Below, piece after piece: positions 29,297 to 40,039 of a DNA stretch of 57,198 nt. The translations under genes and the position numbers were made by a program. The notes below the pieces were generated by a model. The model was not told the DNA's origin and did not search any database. It saw only the letters and a list, made by a program, of their open reading frames with translations. Origin of the DNA: Cylindrotheca closterium (Eukaryota; Bacillariophyta; Bacillariophyceae; Bacillariales; Bacillariaceae); contig CAKOGP040002469.1 in assembly GCA_933822405.4 (NCBI GenBank), positions 1-57,198 of the forward strand. Direction: 5' to 3'. Positions within the stretch are counted from its first letter, which is position 1. Each line of letters starts with the position of its first letter.

Positions 29297-30688
29297 TTAT
29301 GCCCACGCTGTTGGAAACTCTGTCAATAGTTTGGAACATCGCGGGCAGTGACTGTTTCGCCGCTGGACCAAGTAGACGGATGAGAAGCTGCGTCCGTCCA
29401 ACCCAAGAGCTTTCATCAGTTCGAATTGATAAAAGTTGTTCATTCGCCACGATGGCATTTTGTTGTTCCGAATCATGTCTTGCATAAAATCAGTGACCAG
29501 CTTGTCCGCATCTAGCATGGACACATGCGAATAATCGTTCGTCATATCGATGACATCGTGACGATAGGTCTCACTCTTTTCATCACTCCCGAGAAGGAAT
29601 GTAATATGCCTACCAGTTGCTTCGGTTCCATTGAGAGAACATTGAAAGAACTTACTCAGATTTGGAATGTCCGTATTGCAAGCCTTCTTGGCATCGTTTC
29701 GCCGGACATGCAAGAACCCAAATACACTCGTATTGGACGGTGCCATGGACCGGACTCGATTCTGAAGTTCTTTTTGGAGCATCAGTAAATCATCCGGTTC
29801 ATTTCGAATGACATAATTGCAGGACTGGGCTTCTTCTTTCTGATTGCCTTTCCATGACTTCATGAAGGGGCGCATCGATCCATTGTATGCGTGTTCTTGC
29901 AGTTTCGTTCGCACTTCGTTGCTCGGTTCTGGCAATGGAGCCTTCTTGAGTAGACGAGAACCATAGATGACTCGATGAATCTCCCAAATGAACCCTTTAT
30001 TGGTATTGTTTCCCTGTCGCCATGATATATCTTGAGCACGTCGGTAATCGTTAATGATGCTGCCTGCTTTTGATTTGGTCACCACAAATTGCCATCCAGG
30101 GTATCTTTTGGGCTTGTAGAGTCCCGGTTGACGCCAGTTCTTGTTGACTTTTTGGGTAAACTTGGGATTATCTTTTGCTTCATAGACGACTTGAGATCCA
30201 TCTTGGAGGAAGGTAAAGTTGAAAAAGTCCTTCCATTCGACTCGCTTGTGCAGCTTTTTGCCTCCGTTGTGAATTGGATTCAGCAATATCGATGGAGGAG
30301 GCAACTCGACAATGGCACATAGATATCCTGCCAAGTTGCCTAGCATATGCAAGACAACCGATCGATCACCAAGTCCAGCCCAACTATGCTCAAAGTAGAT
30401 CTTGTTGATTCGTTTCGGACAGTGTCTCCAACATCGAGTTGGTTCATCGTCCAGCTGCGTTGATTGATACGATGTTCGCTGAGATATGATTGAAATTGAA
30501 GACTGGACAGTATCCATACGTATACCTCGTTGGTTTTTCAGATGGACTTGAGTGGGCTGGAAAGATTTCTTGTAATCCAAGATTTGAAGAAGGAGAAGGG
30601 CAATACCAAAACCCGTGATCGCAATCTTCTGACATCTTGTTCCTCGTTTCTTATTGTTGGTGGTGGTGTTCGAGGAGGCATCAGTCAT
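29297..30688 (-). CDS. Type II membrane glycosyltransferase-like protein (463 aa)
   Basis: A short basic N-terminus is followed by one hydrophobic segment (about residues 21-38), then a lumenal domain, the usual layout of Golgi glycosyltransferases. Motifs such as YFEHSWAGLGDRSVVLHML near the start and FGFLHVRRNDAKKACNTD with ITFLLGSDE further on resemble the GDP-fucose-binding half of fucosyltransferase-like GT-B enzymes; this is resemblance by eye, not a proven assignment. Several Asn-X-Ser/Thr sites (e.g. NGS, NTS, NGT) fit a secretory-pathway protein. The neighbours are sulfotransferase-like genes, so a shared role in cell-wall or glycan modification is plausible. No intron is required. 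Confidence 0.6.
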   Translation of the reverse strand: MTDASSNTTTNNKKRGTRCQKIAITGFGIALLLLQILDYKKSFQPTQVHLKNQRGIRMDTVQSSISIISQRTSYQSTQLDDEPTRCWRHCPKRINKIYFEHSWAGLGDRSVVLHMLGNLAGYLCAIVELPPPSILLNPIHNGGKKLHKRVEWKDFFNFTFLQDGSQVVYEAKDNPKFTQKVNKNWRQPGLYKPKRYPGWQFVVTKSKAGSIINDYRRAQDISWRQGNNTNKGFIWEIHRVIYGSRLLKKAPLPEPSNEVRTKLQEHAYNGSMRPFMKSWKGNQKEEAQSCNYVIRNEPDDLLMLQKELQNRVRSMAPSNTSVFGFLHVRRNDAKKACNTDIPNLSKFFQCSLNGTEATGRHITFLLGSDEKSETYRHDVIDMTNDYSHVSMLDADKLVTDFMQDMIRNNKMPSWRMNNFYQFELMKALGLDGRSFSSVYLVQRRNSHCPRCSKLLTEFPTAWA

Positions 30689-31208
30689 ATTCTTATCGAT
30701 TTCTCATCAAGAAAACCCTCCATGCAGGCCTCAGATTTCATGGAAAAATAAGGCGGGTGTCATTACCATAGGTATGGGAAGCAGAATAGGTAGGTTAGGA
30801 CAAATATAAGGTTAGGAATGCTACTACCGGTATGGGCTTGCGATCGAGTACTGTATTTTTGGGAGCAGTCAAGGTGGTCGTTATTGGGTGGTCATTTTCG
30901 GGTGGTCGAAGTGATCGATCATAAAAGATGGGAACACTACGTTTGGCATGCGTTCTGTAGTCGAACAAGTCGCATCGTCAGGCATCCAGAACAAAATCTT
31001 GTTGTTATTGTGGCAATGACGCGGTGTGACCCTGCATGACACCCTAAGCTACCTCAAACTACTGTACATTCTCTTTCTCCACCTTCAGCTTGATCAGCGT
31101 CTTTCACATTTAAACTCATCAAACTTGGCAGAATCAATCCCTGATGAAATTATTATTCAATAGAAGCAAACAAAAAAATAAGACACAAGTAATAATAAGA
31201 ATAACATT
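30689..31208. promoter_or_regulatory. Divergent promoter region of GT-like and sulfotransferase genes
   Basis: Lies between two head-to-head start codons. It holds one TACCGGTA palindrome (30825) and a repeated GGTGGTC(A/G)TT-type stretch near 30870-30910. No coding frame is supported. Confidence 0.4.
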
Positions 31209-32825
31209 ATGAAGAATTCAAACAAGCCAAAGGGTTCGATGCGAACAGCTGCAGTTGGACTAGCTGTAATGGTGATGGTTTCGCTGCATTTTGGATTCGA
31301 CATAGGGATGTTCATCCCGATGGAGCTCGCAGAGTCAGTCGGGTATGGTACCATTGGCAACAACAGAAGAAACACCACCTGTATGGCCAGGAAGATTAGG
31401 CAAATACTGGATCAGTATTCCAGCCTCAAAACGATACGAAGATGGGGATGTCATCAAACAGAAGCTCCGTTAATATTTGTGCATATTGGCAAATCGGGAG
31501 GCGGTACGATTCGAGCTAGGTTTGCAGCCTCGGCAAGAAAATATACTCGATTGGCAACGGAATGGAGGTATCCGAATCTCGATCAACATGTATATCCAAT
31601 TCTTTCCAGCTTTTCCAACGGAACGCTGCGAATCCGGCATGGAAGGTTTTGCAATAGCAAGAATCGGCATTTTAGAATGGCCGAAATGAGGTCATTCCAC
31701 CAACAAGGGTATGAGGGACTCCATGATTGTCAAGCTACGACACCCATTGGTCGTTCGGTGGGATGCCCTAGCTTTTGGTTCAAGGATGACAACTGTGAGG
31801 GTTGCAAAGATATGAACGCACCAGAATGCTCAACGGTCTACGTCGGCCACAACTTCCTTGGCAACGAGGTTCATTGGTTGCCAGCACCCATGCTTCAGAA
31901 ATGGTGGATGCAACATTGGTCTCCTTTCTTTGACAATTCGGAATTCGACAGGGGTATGCAATCCATCACTGTCGGTACTCGAGACCCCATTTGGTGCCCT
32001 TTGCGCAACAGAACGAGAAGTATCCGACGGAGGGATGTACTTGGTGGACCACGAGTGAAACGATTGCACGGTGTTTGCACAAGAGTCATAAGTACAAGAA
32101 TGGATACCTTATTTCACTCTGCATGGGAAGAGTACAATTTTACTCATAGCAACTATGCTCCCTTCTATGCATCCCTACCGGTGCATCGAACGGTTTTGCT
32201 CCGGGAGCCTTTTTCCTGGCTCCTCTCTCGGTTTTTTTGGACTTCTCCTTACCGCGATAGCTACAAATGCGATGACTTGCCCAATGCCACCTTCTTGGAT
32301 CCGAAATCTATCGCTCTAGCCGACAATGGATGGATTTATCAAATGGCGCTGGAACATCTATTCTATTTATGTGGTGAAGAGTGTATGAATCGATATGAAA
32401 AAGGAGAAATGAAACTGCAAGATATTGAGGATCAGGCCGAAGCCAATCTACGCCACTCATTTTCAGTTGTCGGTTTATTGAATGAAACGAAATCCTTCTA
32501 CGACATGGTGACTGCAAGAATACAGTACGTCAATATGTCACTTAATCCACTGGTTCGGGGAGATAGACATACGTCTGCCATTTGGAACATGAGGGAACAT
32601 GGTCGATGCTCCAAGCTGTATACCAAAAATGAAACCTTTCGGCAGGCAATGAGAGACGCCTCTCCATATTTGAGCGCTCTTGAACGGCTCTACAACATTG
32701 GGGTTGAGGTCAATCGTTTTCAACAACAAGAGTTGGAACAATGCAGCTCCGATCCGATCGAAGAGAAACCGCGATCGGTGTGGGATGAGATTCTGCCAGA
32801 TGACGCCTTACGAATGCCGTGCTGA
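31209..32825 (+). CDS. Sulfotransferase-like type II membrane protein, copy 1 (538 aa, intronless)
   Basis: One N-terminal hydrophobic segment (about residues 12-36) precedes a lumenal domain. Residues about 87-103 read PLIFVHIGKSGGGTIRARF, the 5'-phosphosulfate-binding loop that recognises PAPS. TVLLREPFSWLLSRFF at about 325-340 fits the 3'-phosphate-binding motif with its Arg and Ser. Together they indicate a PAPS-dependent sulfotransferase of the Golgi-type carbohydrate class; substrate unknown. Cys-rich stretches (e.g. CEGCKDMNAPEC) suggest disulfides. The last 18 bp overlap the convergent AAA_16 gene. The paralogue lies at 36758-38538 and has an intron where this copy has none. Confidence 0.8.
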   Translation: MKNSNKPKGSMRTAAVGLAVMVMVSLHFGFDIGMFIPMELAESVGYGTIGNNRRNTTCMARKIRQILDQYSSLKTIRRWGCHQTEAPLIFVHIGKSGGGTIRARFAASARKYTRLATEWRYPNLDQHVYPILSSFSNGTLRIRHGRFCNSKNRHFRMAEMRSFHQQGYEGLHDCQATTPIGRSVGCPSFWFKDDNCEGCKDMNAPECSTVYVGHNFLGNEVHWLPAPMLQKWWMQHWSPFFDNSEFDRGMQSITVGTRDPIWCPLRNRTRSIRRRDVLGGPRVKRLHGVCTRVISTRMDTLFHSAWEEYNFTHSNYAPFYASLPVHRTVLLREPFSWLLSRFFWTSPYRDSYKCDDLPNATFLDPKSIALADNGWIYQMALEHLFYLCGEECMNRYEKGEMKLQDIEDQAEANLRHSFSVVGLLNETKSFYDMVTARIQYVNMSLNPLVRGDRHTSAIWNMREHGRCSKLYTKNETFRQAMRDASPYLSALERLYNIGVEVNRFQQQELEQCSSDPIEEKPRSVWDEILPDDALRMPC

Positions 32826-35800
32826 TAGAGCTCTGACTACTCCGTCTGCACCCCATTCTCCATAAAATCGAATGGCTTCTTGCATTCGAAATGCCGCGTT
32901 CTCTCCATCCTTCATATTGTGACGAAGAAAATCAGAATACCGTTCGTTGAACAATGCCGCGTGATGCAAATGGCCAGTCCTTCCAGCAAGTCTTACTGCT
33001 TCTTGGAAGCCTTTATTCGCAGTATCCGTATTGCCATCTACTGCTGCTTGCTCTGCCTGTAGAAATAAAACATAGTGGTGCACGTTGGGATTTCCCCGAT
33101 GCAGCCATTTTGTGATCCGATGCCGAAGCTTAATCGCAAGTCTTTTGTATTTTCGCTTCTTTGTCTTTCTAGCCATTCCATACAGAGCTACTGCACAATG
33201 AAATGTTTCAAACATTTCCACAAAATAGTTTGGCGAGGTGCGTCGAAAATTCCCTTCAATTCGGACGGCCAGATCGGCTGCTTGTTCCAGGTCACCAAAG
33301 AAAAGAAAGAGGTCCAATTGGAGAATATCACAAACGGCACACTGCAGGGGAGTTCTTGGAACAAAGGTGTCGCGATCGAAAACCGAACCCTTATGGCTCT
33401 TTGTTGAACCTGACAATCCGGTCAAGTTCAAGAGCAACTGGTGGTGTAGCCGATAGATTGTGATCTGCTCGTCTTGTTTCATTTCCTTCATCTGCGCAAG
33501 GTCTATTTCGCAGTGTTTCAATATCGAAGAAATGCACTTGCCCATCTGGTACGGTATCTGATTATTGAACAAGAGGAGATTCCAAGAGCTAAACTCCAAA
33601 TTTCCAGTCTGGAGCCCGGGCATTATCCCTGCAGTCGAATATGACATGCAATGATGCAATTGCTTTGTCCATGGAAAGACAAACGAAACAACAAAATACA
33701 CAGTATTGGCCTCTGAGAATCTCGGCCGAATCCTCTGCTGAAGAAGCAACGCTATTTCTCCAAAGTATGATGCCGTTTTGGGATCAGTACGGACAGTCAT
33801 TTGGCCCAGGACCGTAAAGGCGGTCCCCGCGTACTCGGATAAACCATGATCCAAAGTCATCGTAATCATGCGACAAGCTCCAAGAACAAAAAGAAATTTC
33901 CGCTTTGATAGGAAGCAGTTTGTCACAAAGCGGTGTAATGCCTTCATAATAGCCTCGTGACGAGAATCACTCATTTTTTGAAGTTCTTCGTACTGTTCTG
34001 TTGTTTTCGCCTTCGCAAGTTTGATTACTTTCTTTAATGTGAGCACTGCTTGCAAAGGTGCAGTGGATTGGAACGCCACAAACCGATGACCCATCAGTTC
34101 CTTCAAAATCGATAAGCTGAACCGATGCGTCTCACTGCGATTTTGATCAATGGTGGACAGTTTGAATAGTTCCACCACGTACAGAGGGAACTTTTCCATT
34201 GTGGTACATTCTTCATTTGAAAGCACTTCTTTGCTGTACGTCTCCATTGCCTCGATGTTGCCAAGAGCCAGTTCAACTTCTGCTCCGAGTGTGTACAACT
34301 GTAGTGTCGTTTCCCGACTCATAGACCAACATGACTCTTTCGGAAGAAATGAGATCCCGTTGCGAACATACCTCGCCGCACCTTCAAAGGCACCATATAA
34401 ACTCCGAGCCTTCCTAGCAGCTCGGAGATTCAAATCGGCATACAGATTCAGATCTGTAGGGACAGCTTTGTCGTATCGAGGTCCACTGTTGAGAAGATCT
34501 GTGACATTGAATAAAACCATATCCAGATCTTCTGGACTCAGCTTTTCAAAAAGCACAGTTCCAATTTCGTATTGAAACGTAGACTGACTGGCCTTGCCTA
34601 GAGACATCGAAGCCTCTTGGACTTTATCGTGAACCCAGCGATAGGGTTCTGACTCATGAGTTTCGATGAACTTTTCACTCTCGAGTAGTAGGAGCATCTC
34701 CGCCACTGAATCGTCTTCTTTGTCTGGAAATAGATTCGAAGAGTGAAATCTCCACACAATTTCGAGCGTGTGGATGCGAAATGTTGCTCCCAAGCAAGCT
34801 GCATACTGTAGAAGGAGTTGCAATTTGTCACTCACTTTCGCCATTCGATGACGCAGCAAGTCGACTACATTTGCAGTTGCAACAGTTTTATCCTCAATCA
34901 GTTCCGTGGAAAACGTCCATTTGAAGGTTCCCAAGTTGAACGAAAGCCATTCCTCCTCCTCCAACATGCTGAGGAACTGAAGCAGAAAATATGGATTTCC
35001 ATTAGTCCTCTTGAAACATAGGTTAGCGAGCTCACGAGTGTGCTTGTCTTCGTCCATATCTAGTAGTGACACGACGACCTTGTTTACGCCCACAAGGCCA
35101 AGGTTATCGAGTTCGATGTTTGATACTCGCATATTGCAGCTCTCTTGTACTCTCCGCATATCATCAACCACCGATGAAAGAAAGTGTGTTCTATCAACCT
35201 CATTTGAGCGATAGCTGCCAATAATGACCAAGGGGCTTGTGTTCTTGGTATCTGTCATGAGATAAAGAAGCATCTTTAGAGATCCGACATCACTCCACTG
35301 CAAATCATCGAGAACAAGGACTAGGGGAGAGAAGTAAGAAGACAATATCCGAACTAGTGTTCGAAAGGAGTACTTCAACCTTTCCAGCATTGCTCCAAAG
35401 TTGGAAGGATCAATGATGTCGCTGGTCCTTCTCTTATTCAGGGGCAAAATTTCATTGACATCCGGTATAATCTGTTGCAACAATGAGGCTTCCGAACCTA
35501 GACCCGATACTATCTTCTCCCCAATTACATCAGTCTCCTCTGTCGTAAGTCTTGGTCTTAGTGTACGACAGGCTTCACCAAAAGCTGAAGAAAGACCTGC
35601 ATATGGTACATCTCGATTGTGCTGATCATACTTCCCTTTCGCAAACACCACGTTGCTTTTGGATTGAAGAAACTGTTCTGCCCTATTGACGAGGGCAGAC
35701 TTCCCAGAACCAGAGTATCCTTTGACAAGTACAATCTCCTTTCTTCGGCTCTCGTCCTCCTTAGATACTCTCGAAATTGAATCTTGCAACTGTTGGATTT

Positions 35801-36047
35801 CCTCTTCACGGCCTACCAGTCCAACGGAATGATATTTCAGCTTGTTTATGGTTAGTTCCTGCACATTCTTGTTTCGCTTCAAGCCTCTATCATTGGCGAG
35901 AGACTCTTGAACTTGGGCAAATGACAGCAGCGCATCTGTCTTGAAGGATGAAGACGATGGTTTTGAATCATGAATCTTTTGGTCGGTTTGGTTGTGCGTG
36001 CCGATTGCGCCATTGCTCGAAAAGCGGGCTACTTCAGAAGTTGTCAT
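32808..36047 (-). CDS. Large AAA_16 ATPase with helical-repeat C-terminus (1079 aa)
   Basis: VGLVGREEEIQQLQDSI (about residue 75) opens an AAA_16 (Orc1-like) ATPase module. Walker A is GYSGSGKSAL (110-119) and Walker B LVLVLDDLQWSD (242-253), followed by the sensor-like IIGSYRSNEVD and NGNPYFLLQFL typical of STAND/predicted-ATPase proteins. The remaining ~600 residues are helical and TPR-like, without a recognisable catalytic domain; the end reads FYGEWGADGVVRALSARHS. Such proteins in other eukaryotes act as signalling switches, sometimes fused to kinases or cyclases; here no such domain is visible. The 3' end overlaps the sulfotransferase gene by 18 bp in convergent orientation. No intron is needed. 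Confidence 0.85.
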   Translation of the reverse strand: MTTSEVARFSSNGAIGTHNQTDQKIHDSKPSSSSFKTDALLSFAQVQESLANDRGLKRNKNVQELTINKLKYHSVGLVGREEEIQQLQDSISRVSKEDESRRKEIVLVKGYSGSGKSALVNRAEQFLQSKSNVVFAKGKYDQHNRDVPYAGLSSAFGEACRTLRPRLTTEETDVIGEKIVSGLGSEASLLQQIIPDVNEILPLNKRRTSDIIDPSNFGAMLERLKYSFRTLVRILSSYFSPLVLVLDDLQWSDVGSLKMLLYLMTDTKNTSPLVIIGSYRSNEVDRTHFLSSVVDDMRRVQESCNMRVSNIELDNLGLVGVNKVVVSLLDMDEDKHTRELANLCFKRTNGNPYFLLQFLSMLEEEEWLSFNLGTFKWTFSTELIEDKTVATANVVDLLRHRMAKVSDKLQLLLQYAACLGATFRIHTLEIVWRFHSSNLFPDKEDDSVAEMLLLLESEKFIETHESEPYRWVHDKVQEASMSLGKASQSTFQYEIGTVLFEKLSPEDLDMVLFNVTDLLNSGPRYDKAVPTDLNLYADLNLRAARKARSLYGAFEGAARYVRNGISFLPKESCWSMSRETTLQLYTLGAEVELALGNIEAMETYSKEVLSNEECTTMEKFPLYVVELFKLSTIDQNRSETHRFSLSILKELMGHRFVAFQSTAPLQAVLTLKKVIKLAKAKTTEQYEELQKMSDSRHEAIMKALHRFVTNCFLSKRKFLFVLGACRMITMTLDHGLSEYAGTAFTVLGQMTVRTDPKTASYFGEIALLLQQRIRPRFSEANTVYFVVSFVFPWTKQLHHCMSYSTAGIMPGLQTGNLEFSSWNLLLFNNQIPYQMGKCISSILKHCEIDLAQMKEMKQDEQITIYRLHHQLLLNLTGLSGSTKSHKGSVFDRDTFVPRTPLQCAVCDILQLDLFLFFGDLEQAADLAVRIEGNFRRTSPNYFVEMFETFHCAVALYGMARKTKKRKYKRLAIKLRHRITKWLHRGNPNVHHYVLFLQAEQAAVDGNTDTANKGFQEAVRLAGRTGHLHHAALFNERYSDFLRHNMKDGENAAFRMQEAIRFYGEWGADGVVRALSARHS

Positions 36048-36757
36048 TGTGATCCGGGTGATTCAATCGACAGAGTTGTACTATGGTGGTTGATACCGGA
36101 ACATTATTCGTCACAACTTGCAGGAATTTTAATGTATGATGACGCGATGATGCAATGCGATGCAAAGAATAATAAAAGTGTACCTATGTATGCGATGACA
36201 ATAATTATATACACGTACGCGTGGGCGCGTGGGCGGTTTCAAACTACATTTGGGGAAATCAAACATACCGGTATATTTCTTCCAACGTTTCCTCCGAATG
36301 GTACTTGATTGACTTGCTGTACATGTACGTGTATAATACCGGTAGGTCCTATGTACCTACTTTAGTGTACCATACTTTTGTAGTAAGTAGGACGAAAATG
36401 GTTTGACGATTTATAATTACTGGTAGCTAGAAATGGAAGATAACACACATGGATTCTAGGCCAAATATTAGTTAAGCCGGAGGAGCATACATATCTCGTA
36501 GCGGAACAACGTAGTGTTCCTACTTTTGAACGACCTGGAGAATTTTTTGGAACCGCAATTTGAGCCCGACAATGCACCGTATACTCCGGTCGATTGATTC
36601 AGAATATTTCGCAAGCTGACATGATCCATTATTGTGAAAGGGTCCACTTCTCAAGTTGCATTATTGCGGGTCCAACGAGATCAAGCTGTCCAAAGCTATT
36701 GGGAATTTGTCTTTGTCGCGGACCCATCGATGCTGCATTTGTGGTCAATGATGATTT
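36048..36757. other. Intergenic upstream of the AAA_16 gene
   Basis: No gene is supported. Two TACCGGTA palindromes (36266 and 36337) lie about 220-300 bp upstream of the ATPase start. Confidence 0.4.
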
Positions 36758-38538
36758 TCACCCATGCATTGGAGCATTCGTGCATTGGTTCAATTCCCTA
36801 GTCTGAAACCGATTCACCTCCACGCCAACTTGGTAAAGCCGTTCCAATGCTTCAAAATGCGGTAGAGCCGCCCGAAGGGAGGTGCGTATCGTCTCGTTGG
36901 TAAGGAACTTATGGGTGCATCGACGCTGTTCGGCAGTTTTCATCGTTGCATGTGTGGGTCCAATGACATGTGGATTGTTCGACATGTTGCTGTATTGGAT
37001 TCGACTATATGTTGTCGTAAAGCCAGTGAGCAGAATGAGATGGTGGATAGCACAATAGTACAATGTAGGGTTAGGTATTATTCCTGCGACACAACAAGAC
37101 TAAGCAACAACAAAACAAAAATACATGCAAAAAATACTTACGCAGACACCATGTCATAAAAGGAATTTGTTTCATTCAATAACCCAACCACGGAGAAAGA
37201 ATGCCTTAGGTTCGATTCTGCCTGCTGCTCAATTTCCATTAGATCAATGTTATTTATTTCGTATCGATTGATGCAATCTTCGCCACACAAGGCAAACAAG
37301 GCCTCGAGGACGACCTGGTAGGCCCAGCCTGATTGAGCAAAAGTCAAGTTTGTGTGATGCTTGGTGGCAGTTTCAATGTCATCGCATTTGAAATTCGATC
37401 GGTATTCCAATGCCCAAAAGAATCGCGACAATAGCCAAGAGAATGGTTCTCTCAGCAATACAGTGCGATGCATTGGCAAGGATGCATAGAATGGAGCATA
37501 GTTCTTTTCCATTCCAAACTTGGTTGCGATTTCGTGCCAAGCAGGAATAAATGCTTGATCCATTTCATGTGAAACCTTTTTGGAACAAGCATAGTACTGC
37601 TCGTGCACGGGTCGTCTTGCCATTGGAATTGTGGTTTTGTCGCTCCTTGTTCTGTTGACCTGTGGGCACCAGTACGGGTTTGTTGTCCCAGGCATAATGG
37701 ACTGCACAGATGTGACAGTCTTGGGGGGGAAGAGTAACGCCCACTTCTCATTCCACCAGTCCTGGAGGAAAGGAGCCGACAGCCAATGCAGTTCGTTGCC
37801 GATTGGATTGTGACCAGCGTAGACGGCATAGCACCCGGCATCCGATAGATTGGAGCAGCCTTTGCACGCTTGATTCGTTCTAAAGACAGCAGGACAGCCA
37901 ACAAATTTCCCCAATGGTGTCCGGGCATTGCATTCTAAAACTTTCTCAAAAGCCTCTCGTGCATATCTCTGGAGCTGCTGACGGCCGTCCTCGCTAAAAA
38001 TCCGTCGGCGGTTGTTGTTGTTGCTGCTGCAAAATGTGCCTCTTGAAACCTTGGAGTCATCATCTCGACTCACCGCGTCATCGTCGTCGTTCCAATAATT
38101 ATAACGTCGCCGTTTGGTTGGCATTGGATAATAGTGATGGTCGCCATTGAAATTCCACCATTTCTCGCGGGTAAAATTCCACGCTGCGGCTGCAAATCTG
38201 GCACGTATCGTTCCACCACCCGACTTGCCAATGTGAACAAACACCAGAGGACTTTCCGTGAGATTGCAGCCCCAGATTCGAATCGTCTTGTGGTGTTTCG
38301 CAGCAGCACCTCCTGATGACATTTGCTCCAACAAACGATGGACAGCTTCTTTCTGCAGCAAATAGTTCTTGTTCTCTGTTGAATCCGGAGAACTTCCAAG
38401 TTGTGAATTATAGTATTGCTGCTGAGAAATCATTACAAGCAGCACCAAGAGGCCAAATATCAGTTTCTTTGGTAGGTAGTACGATTTCTTTTGGATGCGA
38501 CCTACTCCTGCCCGTTTCTTCACTCTTCGAATCGTCAT
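36758..38538 (-). CDS. Sulfotransferase-like type II membrane protein, copy 2 (547 aa, two exons)
   Basis: Exon 1 is 38538..37142 and exon 2 is 37004..36758, with a 137-bp GTAAGT...TATAG intron. Splicing gives YDMVSA-RIQYSNMS, matching YDMVTARIQYVNMS in copy 1. A basic N-terminus and one hydrophobic helix (about 24-40) are followed by SPLVFVHIGKSGGGTIRARF (PAPS 5' loop) and TVLLREPFSWLLSRFF (3' site). The stretch after the first motif is expanded with Arg/Asp/Asn-rich low complexity (RRRYNYWNDDDD) compared with copy 1. The C-terminal half, from HWLSAPFLQ to VGVEVNRFQ, is strongly conserved between copies. Likely a Golgi carbohydrate sulfotransferase; substrate unknown. Confidence 0.8.
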
Positions 38539-40039
38539 ATATTATTGATGAAAAGTCTGAATTGACTTTTAGCTCATAAATATTAAAAAGAGGGCACCGT
38601 CACTTGTCGTTTGGAACTCTAGTAATTAGATTTGAAAGAATATGATCGTATAGAATGAATGAATAATCAACCATTCATTCAATAATAATGAGCCACTTCA
38701 AAAAAAGTCACACAGCTTCCGTTGTATCATCCTCACTACTTGTACAACCGGATGTATTTCAATTGCGAGTATTGAATAAACGTATTAGAGTATATTCAGC
38801 AAGGCCACGGCGTTTGCAAGTTTGTAGCTCCGTCACAGTACGATGCGATGATGCAGAATGATAGTTTCAAAGATGATCAACAACAATGACAACAATGTTT
38901 TATTGTGTCACGACAATAATCTGAGCAAGTGCGTCGAATGCGCGTTATCTTCTGATATCTGCAGCGTTCAACGAACGTTATATTTGTCACTATCCAATCA
39001 ACCAGCCTAATAATATGCATCGCGTTATCTGTTTTTTGAAGCACAAATAAATACTATTATTTTATCGCAGTATCTTTTCTGCCGTGCAATATATTTCACA
39101 AACAACAAGTCGGATTCACTATACGGTATGCCTGTAGAGGAACCATACTGTATGGTTTGCCTCTGCACGCTTTTATAATCAGACGGAAGCAATTGAATGT
39201 TCTCCATTTGAGCCGTATATATATATTATATGATGAGACGCGGATCTACTGTGACCCAAAAGATTTCAAAATACCGACTGTATAGGTAGGCAGCCCAGCA
39301 ACATGCATGATGGTGCCTGTTGGGATGATTGATTGATTGATTCCATGTCACCATTTTGGCTCTCTGTTATGGTGTATTTTGTCATACTTCGGGGCAGTGA
39401 TTTGACCTTTCGTTGATGGACCGTCTGCGCCGATAGTTCGGCAAGAAGCCTTATTGTCTGATTGCAGTTTTATCCAAGGTTTTATGACACAAATGGGTGC
39501 TATAATCATCATGGCAAACTTCCACCTGTATATTATATTATATTATATTTTTTAAGACTTTTGGAATACGCATTATTGGCATCAGATCTTCTGCTGCTGA
39601 TCAAAAGCCACCATCCTCGTGGGCATTGCAAACTTTCGCAAACATTACTATTATATACTAGTATACAAATAGGATTGGCTGATGTTTTATTTTGCATCCA
39701 TTGCTACTATATATTTTTTAAATTTTATAGTTCATCTTCGAACTTATTGTTCCCATTGCACGACTTTTTGAGTGTCGTCGTCATGACTAGTATTATTTCG
39801 AGCACTGATCCATCCATCCATCCATCCATCCTACAGTATCTTCCTCTCATTTTTCACCCATGATTTCATTGATATATGTCCTCCTTAACTTACGCGACCA
39901 CATACTGCAATGTTTTGCTGCAGCAGTACCCCTGTAGGCCGAACTCCCAAAGATCGAGTTATTGGCCTTGATGTTGCAGGAGGGTCAAACGGTAGAGGTA
40001 GATGAACATATCATGAGTCGCTCTTTTTTTGTTTTGTTT
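38539..40039. other. Long AT-rich intergenic region
   Basis: No gene is supported. It contains TTATA-type simple sequence near 39530-39550 and a CATC repeat (39810-39831). Open frames are short and of low quality. Confidence 0.5.
39810..39831 (+). repeat. (CATC)n microsatellite
   Basis: About five tandem CATC units. Confidence 0.85.

Noticed and set aside
34150..34575. Plus-strand open frame of 141 codons
   Set aside because: It is antisense to the AAA_16 ATPase coding region and has no recognisable content.
39462..39863. 133-codon plus-strand frame
   Set aside because: It is AT-rich, contains simple-repeat translation (Ser-Ile-His-Pro) and begins at a non-conserved position; most likely chance.
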